From Malachius bipustulatus (lineage: Eukaryota > Arthropoda > Insecta > Coleoptera > Melyridae), in contig OU342639.1 in assembly GCA_910589415.1 (NCBI GenBank), positions 3,356,268 through 3,420,267 of the forward strand: a stretch of DNA of 64,000 bases. Reading direction: 5' to 3'. The position numbers and the translations under genes were made by a program. How positions within the stretch are numbered: the stretch's first letter is position 1; every line of letters starts with the position of its first letter. Positions 10,394 to 21,910 of the stretch are shown piece by piece. The notes under the pieces were generated by a model, which searched no databases, was not told the DNA's origin, and saw nothing but the letters and a program-made list of their open reading frames with translations.

Positions 10394-12076
10394 CAGGGTT
10401 ACTGGTAACTGGATACATTCCTTTGGTGATCTGATAAAACAAGAGGTAAGGAGTAAATTAACCCCAACATGCACTATACAAAACTCAATAGATTTTGAGA
10501 TATTTCGATTTTCAACTTTTCTTAAAAAAATGGTTTCAAATGTCTTGAAATGTAATTTTCAAAAAATCTACTTTAACTTTTTGATTTTTTTTTGCTGGAA
10601 TACTTGTCCAATACTATGCTTCCTTCTGGAATAAAAAATATCCTGAGGTATTTCGATCGTGTGAAAATTTCAAAGAAAAACTTTCACAAACTAGTTTTTT
10701 TAAATAAGATTTAAAAGTTTTTACAAGTTATTTTCGCAAAATTGTCAAGGCAACTTGCGTACAAATTGTTTTAAAAACTTTCTTAGTGTAGTACCTATCT
10801 AGCAAGGTACGAATCTTGTACAAGAATAACAGAATCTCCCCGCTATGTACCGTTACCGAGGAACAAATCCTTAAGTCGGGACGTTTTAAAAAAAATACGG
10901 CCCTGAACGGGGGTCTTAAAATTCTCTGATCCGGCCCATTTTCAATAGGTCGTATTTGGGGGTGACGAGCTTCGTCCCTACCAAGTTTCGTCCCGATCGG
11001 TAAAACTTTCAGACACTTAGAGTGGCTATTACTAGGCTATTCCCGAAAAATCCCGAAATTCCCGAAAAAATGACACTTCCCGGGAACGGATCCCGCTCAT
11101 TTTCAATAGGCATCGTGCCACGGTGCGCCTCTTCAATCGAGCCAAATTTCAACTTTCCCACATGAAAACTGGCGGCTCTAGAGTGTTTCCTAGCAAAGTC
11201 ACAGAAGTTTCGTAAGTATACGTATTCTTGTGCCCGAAAAATGTCTGTCTGTCGGTCTGTCTGTCTGTTACTTTGCTAGGAAACACTCTAGAGCCGCCAG
11301 TTTTCATGTGGGAAAGTTGAAATTTTGCTCAATTGAAGAGGCGCACCGTGGCACGATGCCTATTGAAAATGAGCGGGATCCGTTCCCGAGAAGTGTCATT
11401 TTTTCGGGAATTTCGGGATTTTTCGGGAATAGCCTAGTAATAGCCACTCTAAGTGTCTGAAAGTTTTACCGATCGGGACGAAACTTGGTAGGGACGAAGC
11501 TCGGGACCCCCAAATACGACCTATTGAAAATGGACCGGATCAGAGAATTTTAAGACCCCCGTTCAGGGCCGTATTTTTTTTAAAACGTCCCGACTTAAGG
11601 ATTTGTTCCTCGGTAACGGTACATAGCGGGGAAATTCTGTTATTCTTGTACAAGATTCGTACCTTGTTAGATAGGTACTACACTAAGAAAGTTTTTAAAA
11701 CAATTTGTACGCAAGTTGTCTTGACAATTTTGCGAAAATAACTTGTAAAAACTTTTAAATCTTATTTAAAAAAAATAGTTTGTGAAAGTTTTTCTTTGAA
11801 ATTTTCACACGATCGAAATACCTCAGGATATTTTTAATTCCAGAAGGAAGCATAGTATTGGACAAGTATTCCAGCAAAAAAAAAATCAAAAAGTTAAAGT
11901 AGATTTTTTGAAAATTACATTTCAAGACATTTGAACCCATTTTTTTAAGAAAAGTTGAAAATCGAAATATCTCAAAATCTATTGAGTTTTGTATAGTTCA
12001 TGTTGGGGTTAATTTACTCCTTACCTCTTGTTTTATCAGATCACCAAAGGAATGTATCCAGTTACCAGTAACCCTG
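10394..12076. mobile_element. 1.68-kb palindromic (foldback) element with TA duplication
   Basis: The two arms (about 10394-11200 and 11269-12076, ~807 bp each) are near-perfect inverted copies. The ends read CAGGGTTACTGGTAACTGG inward from each side, flanked by TA at 10392-10393 and 12077-12078. The centre (~70 bp) holds a short TCTG-type repeat (GTCTGTCTGTCGGTCTGTC). Reading frames inside, such as the one at 11230-11460, merely cross the palindrome and show no domain. The ends and TA target fit a nonautonomous Tc1/mariner-type family. High arm identity suggests recent formation or gene conversion. Confidence 0.85.
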
Positions 12077-12230
12077 TATATGGAATTAAGTCTTTTGGAA
12101 AGATAAAAATTTACATCGTTTTAACCTGTCTTTCTTATTTTTAGCAAGCGCCTGCTGCTTCAAAAACTTCGATTTGTGACGTTTTTTCGTGTTTTTATTA
12201 TTAACAAGTAAATTTGCGAAACCAAAATCT

Positions 12231-12364
12231 TATAACACATCTAACTTGAAATTAGTAACATACAATAGAACTCGAAATGTAATTCATCACCGTCAATTAT
12301 AACACATCTAACTTGAAATTAGTAACATACAATAGAACTCGAAATGTAACTCATCACCGTCAAT
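12231..12364 (+). repeat. Tandem duplication, two 67-bp units
   Basis: Units 12231-12297 and 12298-12364 begin TATAACACATCTAACTTG and are almost identical (an ATTCATC/ACTCATC difference). A simple recent duplication. Confidence 0.9.
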
Positions 12365-13858
12365 TTTAAAATGCATGCATAAAATAAAATGCATGTTTTT
12401 CACGCGTATTTATTTATTGCAAAATGCGACCATGCTCCCGTTGATCTTGGGTGCGACTGGTTTCTCTTCCGCTCCCCCGCCCCCTAGTATGAAATAAATA
12501 GGTAAATACACCAGTCGCAGGACTTCAGCGTAAGATCACCCTGCTGGTCCAAAGCAAAACAAACCTAATGGGAAGTAGAATTTCCTACAAAATTTGCCTG
12601 CGTCTTTTCCCACCGGTGAATGAATTATGAAAAATAAATATTATTTCTTTTCAACCACAACATCAAATCTCAACAATGCGCTGTTCTTATTAAATTCACT
12701 GTTAATATAACGATCAATCAACTCAATCTTTCGATACTATATGTGACAATACTTTCAATAAGTCTCCAATTGGTTGATAATATAAGTAGTTACAAGAAAG
12801 AACTAAGATCGGGTCTCAGGTGCCGTCGCTTGACTAAGAAGCCCAGCGTCGTGATCTTCAACGTCTAGACATATCCAGGGGGAACATGAGATTGAGAATG
12901 TGATTTAGCCACGGCTCTTTCTAGTCCTGATAGAGGACCGGTGAACTGGTTGTTTCCAGTCCGGACACACACTTAATAGTTCCCGAGTACCGCCTAGTCT
13001 GTGTTCGATCCATAACGGGAACGGCATCCCTCGGCCAATTGCCTCTTATACCGAGAATTACGTATCGGTCTAATTCTAGTATGTACCTATACCTACGTGC
13101 ATATAAATCGCTTAGGGAGTTGAATCCGAGAGGGATTTCGGAGAGAATTTATATTATGTATTTTGAACTATAAATTACTGCTTCCAAAGCGTAAAAATAT
13201 ATAATAAGTATGTATTGAAGGATTAATATCAAGAAAATATGCAAAAATATGATGTTGCAAACATAAATTCGGAGAATAATTCGCCCGATGTACCTACGCA
13301 CGCTTTCCCTTCGGGTATACTAATTGAATAGGTAGATTTTATTCGATTATCATTATCAACGACATATAAATTTATAGAAAAAATATTTTAGATAAGTCCC
13401 TGGCACATTTTATTTACCACCAGCTGTTAATTTCAAGACCTCGATAACTTTTTCTTCCAAAATGGGAAGTCTGTGAGGTAGGTCGTTAGGTAGCTTGTGA
13501 TTCTTCTAATATTAGGTACATAATTATACTAACGAAGTAAATGTTTGTGTATCTTATTGACATGGAAGTGTTCATTCTTTCCTTTAAACGACCAATTAAA
13601 TCACTTGATAAACTTTACAAACTAACAGGTTATGGTCCCAGAACGGTTCCACAGCGTTAAGTATTTTGATATGTCAGGAGTTAGTCGGTGCGATGAAAGT
13701 TATCGAAATCAAACAATAGGTTTGATTAATTGCTTAGTGCAATTCGAGAATTTGTCCTATGAAATACACAAAACCGGTCAAGGTCGACCGAACGTATCTT
13801 GCAGGTCTCTGGATTCGTGGATTCGTCAGGCAAGGTGGAACGTCTGATCTAGTGAACG
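12365..13858. other. Noncoding stretch with a GC-richer segment (~12830-13100)
   Basis: No gene seen. The 12830-13100 part is non-repetitive and of balanced composition, unlike the AT-rich flanks, so it may be a conserved noncoding element. Nothing else is supported. Confidence 0.3.
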
Positions 13859-13859
13859 T

Positions 13860-14650
13860 TATATCAAACTTATCCCGGCTACATCACGCAAATTTTTAAT
13901 TTGTGAATTAGTTTCACTATGGTATGAAGAATTTTGAAACCGTAATTGATTCCGGGTTGTTGTGCCGTGGTATATGGCGATTTGCTCCGAACGTTTTTTG
14001 TATCTGCGGTAGACATCATCAACAATTACGTGTGCGCAAGCGATGCAAGAGAGAGGTAATGTCTCAAGGAAAGATGCGCTGAATGAGTACCATCTTGAAG
14101 AGGGAAACGACATCCAAACTGGCGAGAATGTAACTGGAATGAAGGATTAAAAATTCAAGCTTTTCTGTGAAGTGACCCGAGTCTCCAATATGGTATTCTG
14201 TAGATCCGACGTGTGACTGCAGCAAGTTGGTTAGATATTTGGCCAGAGAATATGTCGGGGAACCAATGTCACGGACAAGAGGCACGTTATAGGTTTGTAT
14301 ATCTTTGGCAGTCCATAAAGTCTGGGTGTCCTGGCTTCGGTATTCACAATCTGCCGTTTGTCTTTATCGAGGATGGTGGAAGTTTTAACCAGCTGGTTGG
14401 TCTTTCGGAGGATGTGATTCGTAGGATCTCTAGAAGGTCCTTCGGCTCCCACTAACCTGTCATATTTCTTCTTTTGTTTACCAGTGGCGGATCTTAGTTT
14501 GGCAGCCATGAATGTGCATGTGATCTGGTCCACGAAATCCCAGTCAGACTGTTGCATTTGACTGCAAACAAGAAGATGTAATGGTAAACGATTTTCATCA
14601 AGTTCTCTGCGGGTGTGAAAGATGTGTTCTCTCAGGAGGGCCCCCAATGA
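13860..14650 (-). pseudogene. Penelope-like retroelement fragment (N-terminal part and RT start)
   Basis: On the minus strand a degraded Penelope-like frame is visible: HTRRELDENRLPLH and CSQMQQSDWDFVDQIT (14640-14500), then [26 protein letters not shown] (14320-14290), [14 protein letters not shown] and DVVSLFKMV (14260-14070), which carries the first catalytic Asp of the RT. Segments are in different frames. Past 14060 the sequence resembles the noncoding end also seen at 30.1 kb. It is joined head to head with a plus-strand fragment of the same family at ~14650; Penelope-like elements often show such inverted arrangements. Confidence 0.8.
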
Positions 14651-15790
14651 GAAGGAAATCAAAAACATTTTGAAACATATAAAAAACTTTCTAGAGAGAT
14701 CCCCAAACTTTATGGATTGCCAAAGATACATAAACCTAGCGTGCTTGTTCGCCCAATTGTCAGTGTCATTGCGATTGGTTCCATGACATATTTTCTGGCC
14801 AAATATCTAACAACCCGCTGCAGCCACACGTCGGATCTACAGAATCTCATATTAGAGACTCGGGTCACTTCATAGAACAACTTGAATCTTCAACCCTTCA
14901 TTCCAGTGGCATTCTCGTCAGTTTTGATGTAGTTTCCCTCTTCAACATGGTGCCCATCGACGAGATCCTTCAACACATGCAGCGCATCTTTCCTAGGGAC
15001 ATGCACCTCTCTCTTCCACCATGTATTCACCACAACCTATTTCCATTGAAATTGTATAACTTTTATGAACAAAAGGATGGAATTACTATGGGGAGCATCC
15101 TGAGTCCTGTTGTTGCCAACTTCTACAAGAGGTTGTTTGAAGCCACGGCCTTAAATTCCGCTACCAACAATCTCTATTGTAGATGACGTCCTGAAAGAAG
15201 TTTTTCACCATATCAACAGAATCCACCCCCACATTCAATTTACGATGGAAATAGAGAAGGATGGAAAACTACCGTTTGTTCTCGTCAACATCAGGAATGA
15301 AAATAGCACCTTGGGGCACAGGATCAAAATCAAAACACACAGATTTGCACAAAAACCCCAACCATCATCAAAGCCAAAAACGAGCAGTAATAAATACCCT
15401 GATGAATTGTGCATCCCGAATTTGCCAGGCACAACACCTCCAAGAAGAGCTCCCTCACATCTAGATAATGCTCTGCAGACGAATGGCTACACCGCTCAAG
15501 AAATCAGGTGTAGAAAGAAAAAAGAAATCAACATCCCACGACACCAGGTGAACAACCACCAAGAGTTTTGGGAGCTGCCTTTCTCCCTTACATCAGAAAC
15601 GTCACCGAGCGAATCGGTAAATTCCTGCAGCGCGACGACGTCAAAACCATCTTTAAACCTACACAAGTTCGCAACATTGTCCGTTCATCTAAAGACCTCA
15701 TCCGTCCACTTTCTTCACCTGGAGTTTATAGGATACCTTGTTCCTGTGAATACCTTGTGACAGTGACACCAATTATAACATAACAAGTCG
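14650..15790 (+). pseudogene. Penelope-like retroelement fragment (RT to start of GIY-YIG)
   Basis: Degraded but recognisable: [11 protein letters not shown] and RPIVSVI (14705-14765), SFDVVSLFNMVPI (14921-14960), FYEQKDGITMGSILSPVVAN (15061-15120), then, after a frame change, VDDVLKEVFHHI near 15178, the catalytic aspartates. Further on come ALQTNGYTAQEI (15472-15507), RNIVRSSKDLIRPL and GVYRIPCSC (15720-15750), the start of the GIY-YIG endonuclease that distinguishes Penelope-like elements. The match ends there, so the endonuclease is truncated. At its left end it begins with a short N-terminal piece (14650-14695) and then skips to the RT. Dead copy. Confidence 0.85.
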
Positions 15791-16703
15791 ACGGGAATCT
15801 TTTCTCAAAGTGACTCCAAACCATGTTCCAGTAATAGTTCGCAACAGTGTACCTATAGCTGGATGTACCTAAAAAGGAATTGGATCGGTTCAATTTTGAG
15901 GCAAACGCTAATTGATGCAGAATGGGTACGAGATCTGCCAACAGATGTTCGTCTTGTGGATAGAAATTAGGAAGAAGAAAGATGTGCACTTCGTGAAAAA
16001 TAACGAAAATAAACTTAGTGGCATTGAAGGGTTTTCAGGCCTTTTCACTTATGCTTTTCGCCAGTTTCAGGAATTGACTGTCAAGAAGTAAATATAGACT
16101 GAATAAATCTTCTAAATCATTTAATTTACACATTTTCCTCGGCTGTCAGTATGAATGGGAGATAAAGTTATTTTCTTGAAGGGATAATATTATACAGAAC
16201 CTCTAAAAGAGTATAATGTGTTCTAATGTTCCGATACAGGTGGGTAATTCACAGATAAGCAAAATACTTCCATAGATGATTACATTACACAAGAACATTA
16301 CAGGATAATTAATTACATAAGAACAAATTCATATACCTAAGAAAATTGATTAGGTACATAAAAAAAATGACACAAATAAAGAAAAAAGAATACTTCAGAA
16401 TATAGTCATATACGAGATCTGACATTTTTCTCACAAAAAATTATCATTAGAACATAAATATGTTTTCGATCAAGAGTCCTCTTTAACCTTATAAGCTATA
16501 TGTGGAAGACAAAATAATATATATAAATTAGTGGCTACTGGATACTTTGATACTTTGACTATAACCGTCAATGTACAATTGTATTCCCTTAATTTCGTTA
16601 ATGGTATGTGGCTGTATACGGAATATGTTTCATTAATTAGTACAGAAGGGACCCTGCAGAATCCTTATGGGAATTGGCTCCCGGTTAAATCTGATGTAAC
16701 TTT
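15791..16703. other. Noncoding AT-rich stretch
   Basis: Follows the truncated Penelope-like fragment. No domain or clear repeat boundary seen; 15791-16020 may still be retroelement-derived. Confidence 0.3.
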
Positions 16704-17330
16704 GGAGATCGGTAATAGTATTCAATGAGTACATCAGAAGTCTCAATATGCGTAACCTCCCCAAAAAATCCTGAACTCAAGATTTTCTCTCATGACAGTC
16801 ACACATTTATTTTTAAATGTTGGCCTCCCACATTGTTTTGGAGATAAATCTTAGATAGCTCATTTTTTGTTAAGATTGAAAAGCTGCTTCTTTGGTTGTA
16901 GCTACATTTTTTTCGAGAAAAACAGGAAAAAATTTTCATTTTAAGTTATCACTTTCGTAATTTCATGTACTTTACCAATAAAAATTCCAACAAACAAAAA
17001 CGTTAAAAATTGAAAGATAAATCAAATTTTAAAGTCACAGCCAAGACCATTACAAAAATAACATCACAAACTGAAAACTTTTTCCCGATTTTCTCGAAGA
17101 TGACTCAACATATTCATAATGTAACTATATCATCAGAAGCAAATTTTTAATCTCAACAAACGATCTATCTAAGATTTTTTCATAAAACAATTAGGTATTT
17201 AAGAATATATCCATGACTGTCAGGATAGAAAAAAATCATCTTCAGAGGTGGATATCTCGAGAACAGGAGTTTTTGGGGGCTTATGCCCATGGAGACTTCT
17301 GATCTACTCATCGAATACTACCGATCCCAA
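16704..17330. mobile_element. Foldback element, ~0.63 kb, diverged arms
   Basis: GATCGGTAATAGTATTC near 16708 is mirrored by GAATACTACCGATC near 17325, and the match continues to about 17000/17030 (AGAAGTCTC, CCCCAAAAA, GACAGTCA, ATCTTAGATAG all recur inverted). Arms look roughly three quarters identical by eye. No coding capacity. Confidence 0.7.
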
Positions 17331-17437
17331 ATTTATATTATGTTTTCAACCCGTACTTCGTAGAATCTCTGCATACTGATGGATGATAAATAAAACACTA
17401 CTGTTTTAAATTCTACTTATAATAATGGATATTATCA

Positions 17438-17479
17438 ATGTGTTACACATGTTTCGCTACTTTTATGTAGCATCTTCAG
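17438..17479 (-). ncRNA. Hammerhead-ribozyme-like core
   Basis: On the minus strand CTGAAGA (17479-17473) is followed by a perfect 5-bp stem (GCTAC/GTAGC with a 6-base loop), then GAAAC (17455-17451) and another perfect 5-bp hairpin (ATGTG/CACAT). This is the CUGANGA - stem II - GAAA - stem III order of hammerhead ribozymes, which are known in Penelope-like elements. The uridine-H cleavage site and stem I are not evident, so activity is doubtful. Confidence 0.4.
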
Positions 17480-17754
17480 ACGTATGTAAATGAATAAAAT
17501 TATTCATACGACAACATAGCGCAACTGCGGTAACCTAAGTGATCATAAAACAAGCCACTAGATTTAAATGAATTTCAATTAATAGAACTAACTAAGTAGA
17601 TCATAATATCATTTCTTCAGAATCTTCTTAGTTGTTGATATCAAGGAAGAAAATACCTAAAGTAATGGAGAACGACATTTGTCTAGTTGTTCATTTATGA
17701 CTGTGTATTGTTGGTTATTTAAATGTCTGTGGATTTATAGAAATTTATTTATCT

Positions 17755-17780
17755 GTTTGGGTCTTATTAGACCTCTTCAG
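17755..17780 (-). ncRNA. Hammerhead-ribozyme-like core, mutated
   Basis: Minus strand: CTGAAGA (17780-17774), perfect GGTCT/AGACC stem with AATA loop, then CAAAC where GAAAC is expected. Same architecture as the motif 300 bp to the left, with the key G changed. Confidence 0.35.
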
Positions 17781-18079
17781 AGTGGGACACCTAACTAGTA
17801 ATGATGTGATGCGTCGAAAAGTATAAAGTTCGGCCGTCTAATACAAATCAGTTGATTTTAAATCAGTGATTTGCAGGACGTAGCGATACCTACCGTTGAT
17901 GGTAAGAACCACCAGACTAATTGTGTCACCTATACACCTGGAACCACCAGCCTAGGTGTAGGCTAGCGCTAACTTGCTAACTTGGAGACTTGCCAAATCC
18001 TTAGAGCAGGAAACTGCACGAGGAGTCTTTTGTCTCACGAAGGCGATGGCTGCCGTCACTGGCGGGAATCATAGTGAAC

Positions 18080-18850
18080 GAAAGTTTGCACTCTTATAAA
18101 ACTTTTGGAGCAATTTGGATTACTTCGACAGGGTCTTGAAAAAACCGGTTCAGTCACCTCATTTCAGTCGCAGTTTTCAATTTCGACTGAAACTTTTGTG
18201 GGAGTAAGATATCCACCAGAAGTGGTCTGGTATTGCATTGAGCAAAATCGGTCAAGCTGTTTAAAAATGGCGGCCATTTGAATTTTAGGAAAAATTGATA
18301 TTTTTGGAACCACTGTACCTATACGTAAGCAAGATAAAAAAAAAGTTTTAAATCAAATTACCAATATTGCGGATGAAAATTATTTGAAATTTGAGTTAAT
18401 AAAAAAAAATTTGAATTATTTGAAAAAGTGGATAATAAAGGATTATTATTATTATTATTTGGTACTAAGCCAGTGGCATGGGTAGGAAAAGAGTGAAAAT
18501 GGCTAAATTTCTAGAACCGTTCATGATCTGTATTTTTGAATTGAACTGTAATTTTTACATTACACAACAACTATATTACGAATTTTCTCTAACCTTTAAA
18601 AGAAGCAAATAAGATCTTCTCTAAAATTTTAAATTTTCGATTTTCAAAACTCCCCTGTAACTTTTTTCGAATATAAAGGTATAGTGTAAAAAGTGCATTT
18701 TTTAAATAAAGTTGGCCAGTGGCGTGCATAGGAAAAAGGGCGAAATTGTAAAATTTTCAAAAGCGTTGAAAATATTCATCACTGAATCGCAAAAAAATGC
18801 ACTATTTTATGCCATTGATGCGCAAGAAGGTATTTTAAGAATGCAGTCAG
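18080..18850 (+). repeat. Uncharacterised interspersed repeat, copy 1
   Basis: Shares ordered blocks with 24110-24865 (inverted) and 29020-29735: a TAGTGAACGAAA-like start, a GCAAAATCGGTC segment, GCCAGTGGC(A/G)TGGGTAGGAAAA followed by AAATGGCTAAATTTCTA, and an end with GATGCGCAAGAAGG. A second GCCAGTGGCGTGCATAGGAAAA occurs inside near 18715. No coding frame. Class unknown. Confidence 0.65.
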
Positions 18851-21129
18851 TTTAAGTTTTACCTATAGCGGTATATTTTATACATTATATAGGATGATGT
18901 ATTGTAAGTATGCATAATTATTTCATAAAAATGAAGCTTAATCCTGGTGCATGAATATCATTCTGTGGAAGAGATTATGGAAGTATCATATTTGTAGCTA
19001 ACAACTTCTTGAAATAGTTCATAAATAATAAGTCATAAAATATAGGGCATAAAAGTATCTACTCGCCCGTGCAGGAGTTAGTGGAATTATTCCTAATTTT
19101 GAAATTTATTTACGCAAAATTCAAGACTGTTGGTATTAGTGGTGATGTTGAGCTGTTAGTCGAAAATCTCCAAGAAACATTTCAAAGTGTTTGTGAATTT
19201 AACATGCTCTACATATTAGGTGCAAAAGGAAATTGTTACATTATCTACAGGAACTCTCAGAATCGACAGTCATGCCCCAGATTAAAATAAAACGTGTAAG
19301 TTTGAAAAATTTTGTTGAATCGGCCAGCAATATAGGCACCATCAGTTTGTAAGTGCCTTTCACTTCCAGACAAGAAAAATGCAGAAGTGCCATGTCCTTC
19401 TAACAACAGGACTACAACGCATGAATATCGAAGGGGTTAAACGATATGTTTGCACCAGACCATTAAACAATTATTTTACGTGCGCATTTTCCATCACCTG
19501 CTCGACATACGTATATACATAGTGAATACATCGTTATTATATTTTCATAATTGTGACAAGAATATTGAGTAAAATTCAACAGATTAATTACTTTCAGATC
19601 GGAAATTGCTCATGCTCTGATTAGAAATAATCAATTTCACGGCAGAGAGGGAAGCCATCTTCAGCAAATGATTTATTTACACGCAATCTCTCCGTTAAAA
19701 TAAAAAAGAAAAGTCACGTATTCATACTCCGCAGTTGAAGATATCGGCCATACACATTGAAGAGACACATACTGAGCCTATAAGAAGAGATCCAGAATCT
19801 GTAACTATAGTGCTTATTCTTGAATAGGTTGTGTGTAAAATGCATGCAACTGCTCGATAAGGAAAAAAACGGTTTTCCTTTCTTTCATTCTAGATCAATG
19901 TTAAAAAATATTTTCACTTCGTTTTAATTTTTTTATCAAAATTTTTGACAAAGTAATTTTGTATTTTATTTCCACTGTGGAAAGGGTCAACAAACTGTTT
20001 TCTATAAAAAAGAAAGACTACAATTTTTTTTTTTTTTTGTTAGACTGCAAGGTTTCCCAAACAACGAAAAAAGTAGGAGGGCTATGGAGGGAAAATAATT
20101 CCTTTAATAAAATAATCTTACAACACGTATTATAACATTGTCAAAATGAGTTAGAGAGGGTAAGTTATACAGTCAGTTTAATCAGTTTAAACATTTCAGA
20201 AGCTTCAAAATTTTGGTAGCTTTAATATTTCAACAAATTTCAAACAAATTGAAATAAAAATTCGCATAGAATGAACTTTTTGTCATAAAATTATGAATAT
20301 ATTAAACAATTAAAATCCACTTGAATTGAAACATTCATTTGCGTTGAATATAAACCATGGTAATTAGGTAAATATAGGTAGGTATATGGGTATGGTATCT
20401 TCAGTTATAAACAGGGATGTCACCAATAAGATAAGCACCTTATAATTAATTGTTACACTGACAAAATTCAACCAATGATCATTGCGATGTGGAATTGTGG
20501 AAAGGAAATAGAAAATAAAAAGAAAGGTAAATATATGTGCGCAGATTACTGTGGAAGAAGACAGAAAAAGTTGAACAGAGAGAAACACTGTAGTAGGAGG
20601 AACTGCATAGGTATATATATGAAACCAAAAAGAAGGATAGAATTCTTTATATACCATCATGTCTTATCGAAAAATAGAAGTCTAATGTTAATCTCCTTAA
20701 CACATATATTATCCACATATGTGTACATATACTTATATACAGTATACAAGATACCTATAATACTCATGCATATACACTCATATATGTATAGAGTATATAG
20801 GTACTATATAAGAGTAATCGTATATAATAAACACGCCGAGAAGTTAGCCTAGTACCCGAAGATCATCATAAATGCCTATAGGTATACGTAATATAACATC
20901 AATAATGTGAATCCATAATCAACATTTTTCTATATCAGGCCATATATTACTAAACTTCAAGTAGGCTTATCATACTATCATCGGTAGACTAAGAGGTTTA
21001 GTGAAAAGTAAAGAAATTCCCAACCGAGTGATATCCTCATGGTATGTGGGTGTGTGTGTCTGTAGGGATATGTGTGTGTGTGTGCGTGCGTTTAACACAG
21101 TCTATATATACAGCTTGTCGCTAAGGATA
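18851..21129. other. Noncoding AT-rich stretch
   Basis: No supportable gene. A 74-codon frame at 19069-19290 has no recognised domain. Poly(T) near 20025 and TAGGTA-rich low-complexity segments near 20370 and 20700-20870 are present. Confidence 0.3.
21044..21092 (+). repeat. (GT)n microsatellite
   Basis: Interrupted GTGTGTGT run, broken by CTGTAGGGATA. Confidence 0.85.
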
Positions 21130-21910
21130 GGTACCTGTGCCAGGGAGGCGAGCATCCGAGTCTCGCAGTACTTCATATCAACGTTTGGGCGGTGACGGCG
21201 ACGTTGCTTGGGCGTCGCTGTAACCCCTGGACGACCACGACCACCGACCACCGACCACCGAACGGCAAACACCCCCGTGAGACCGGTAGCGGTAACGGTA
21301 ACGGCGATAACAGTGACCTGGAACCGACAGTGACAACCAGAGGAGAGGAACCGTCGCCGTCAGCATCTGCTAAACACCTAAACACAACTAAACACATAAA
21401 CGGTAACAACCTCCTCTATTAATTATTTCTTTTTCGGTAGAATGAACAAGAGTTAGTTGTGTTGTTGCGCAAAAAGGGTCATTCAAGTCGCCGAGAGGTT
21501 GCGGCATCCTGTAGGCGGAGGCGGTCCAGCGCCGAACCAAGACCAGGAGACGCGCGTCTGCGATGCGCCGCTGCAGTTTGTGTTGTTTGTATGTGTGCCA
21601 TGTATACGAGTATACTGTGCTGTATTATAGCGCGTGGCATAGCAAGGCAGGGCAGGGCAAGCCGAGCGCCGGGAGCGGAGGCAGGGCAGGCAGGGCGGCG
21701 GCGGTGACGGCGGCGGCAGCAGCGGCGGAGGGAGAAAGGAGCGGGAGGTGGCCCTAGGACAACGCGGCGGCCTCTCCGCGCAATACACCACCACCTTAGA
21801 GCCGCCGCCGCCGCCCGAACCGGCTTGTGAGATACCGGGCCCGAGAGTAGTCTCGGAGGTCGGAGGGATGCATCGCCACACAGACAAGCTCTCCTCCCTT
21901 TCCTCCCATC
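21130..21910. promoter_or_regulatory. Strong GC-rich island, possible promoter or untranslated exon
   Basis: The most GC- and CG-rich stretch of the window. It has ACC-rich repeats (21233-21262), GGTAACGGTAACGG repeats near 21295, and GGC/GGCGGC runs (21690-21730) plus GCCGCCGCCGCC near 21800. Open frames occur on both strands, including 21192-21422 on the plus strand, but they are of simple composition and match no family I know. In insects such islands often cover 5' untranslated exons or promoters of developmental genes; this is inference. Confidence 0.35.

Noticed and set aside
11230..11460. Open frame in the centre of the 1.68-kb palindrome
   Set aside because: It reads through a palindromic arm and has no domain; the structure explains it.
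21192..21422. Thr/Gly/Asn-rich frame in the 21-kb island
   Set aside because: Simple composition from ACC and GGTAAC repeats; could be part of an exon but nothing supports translation.
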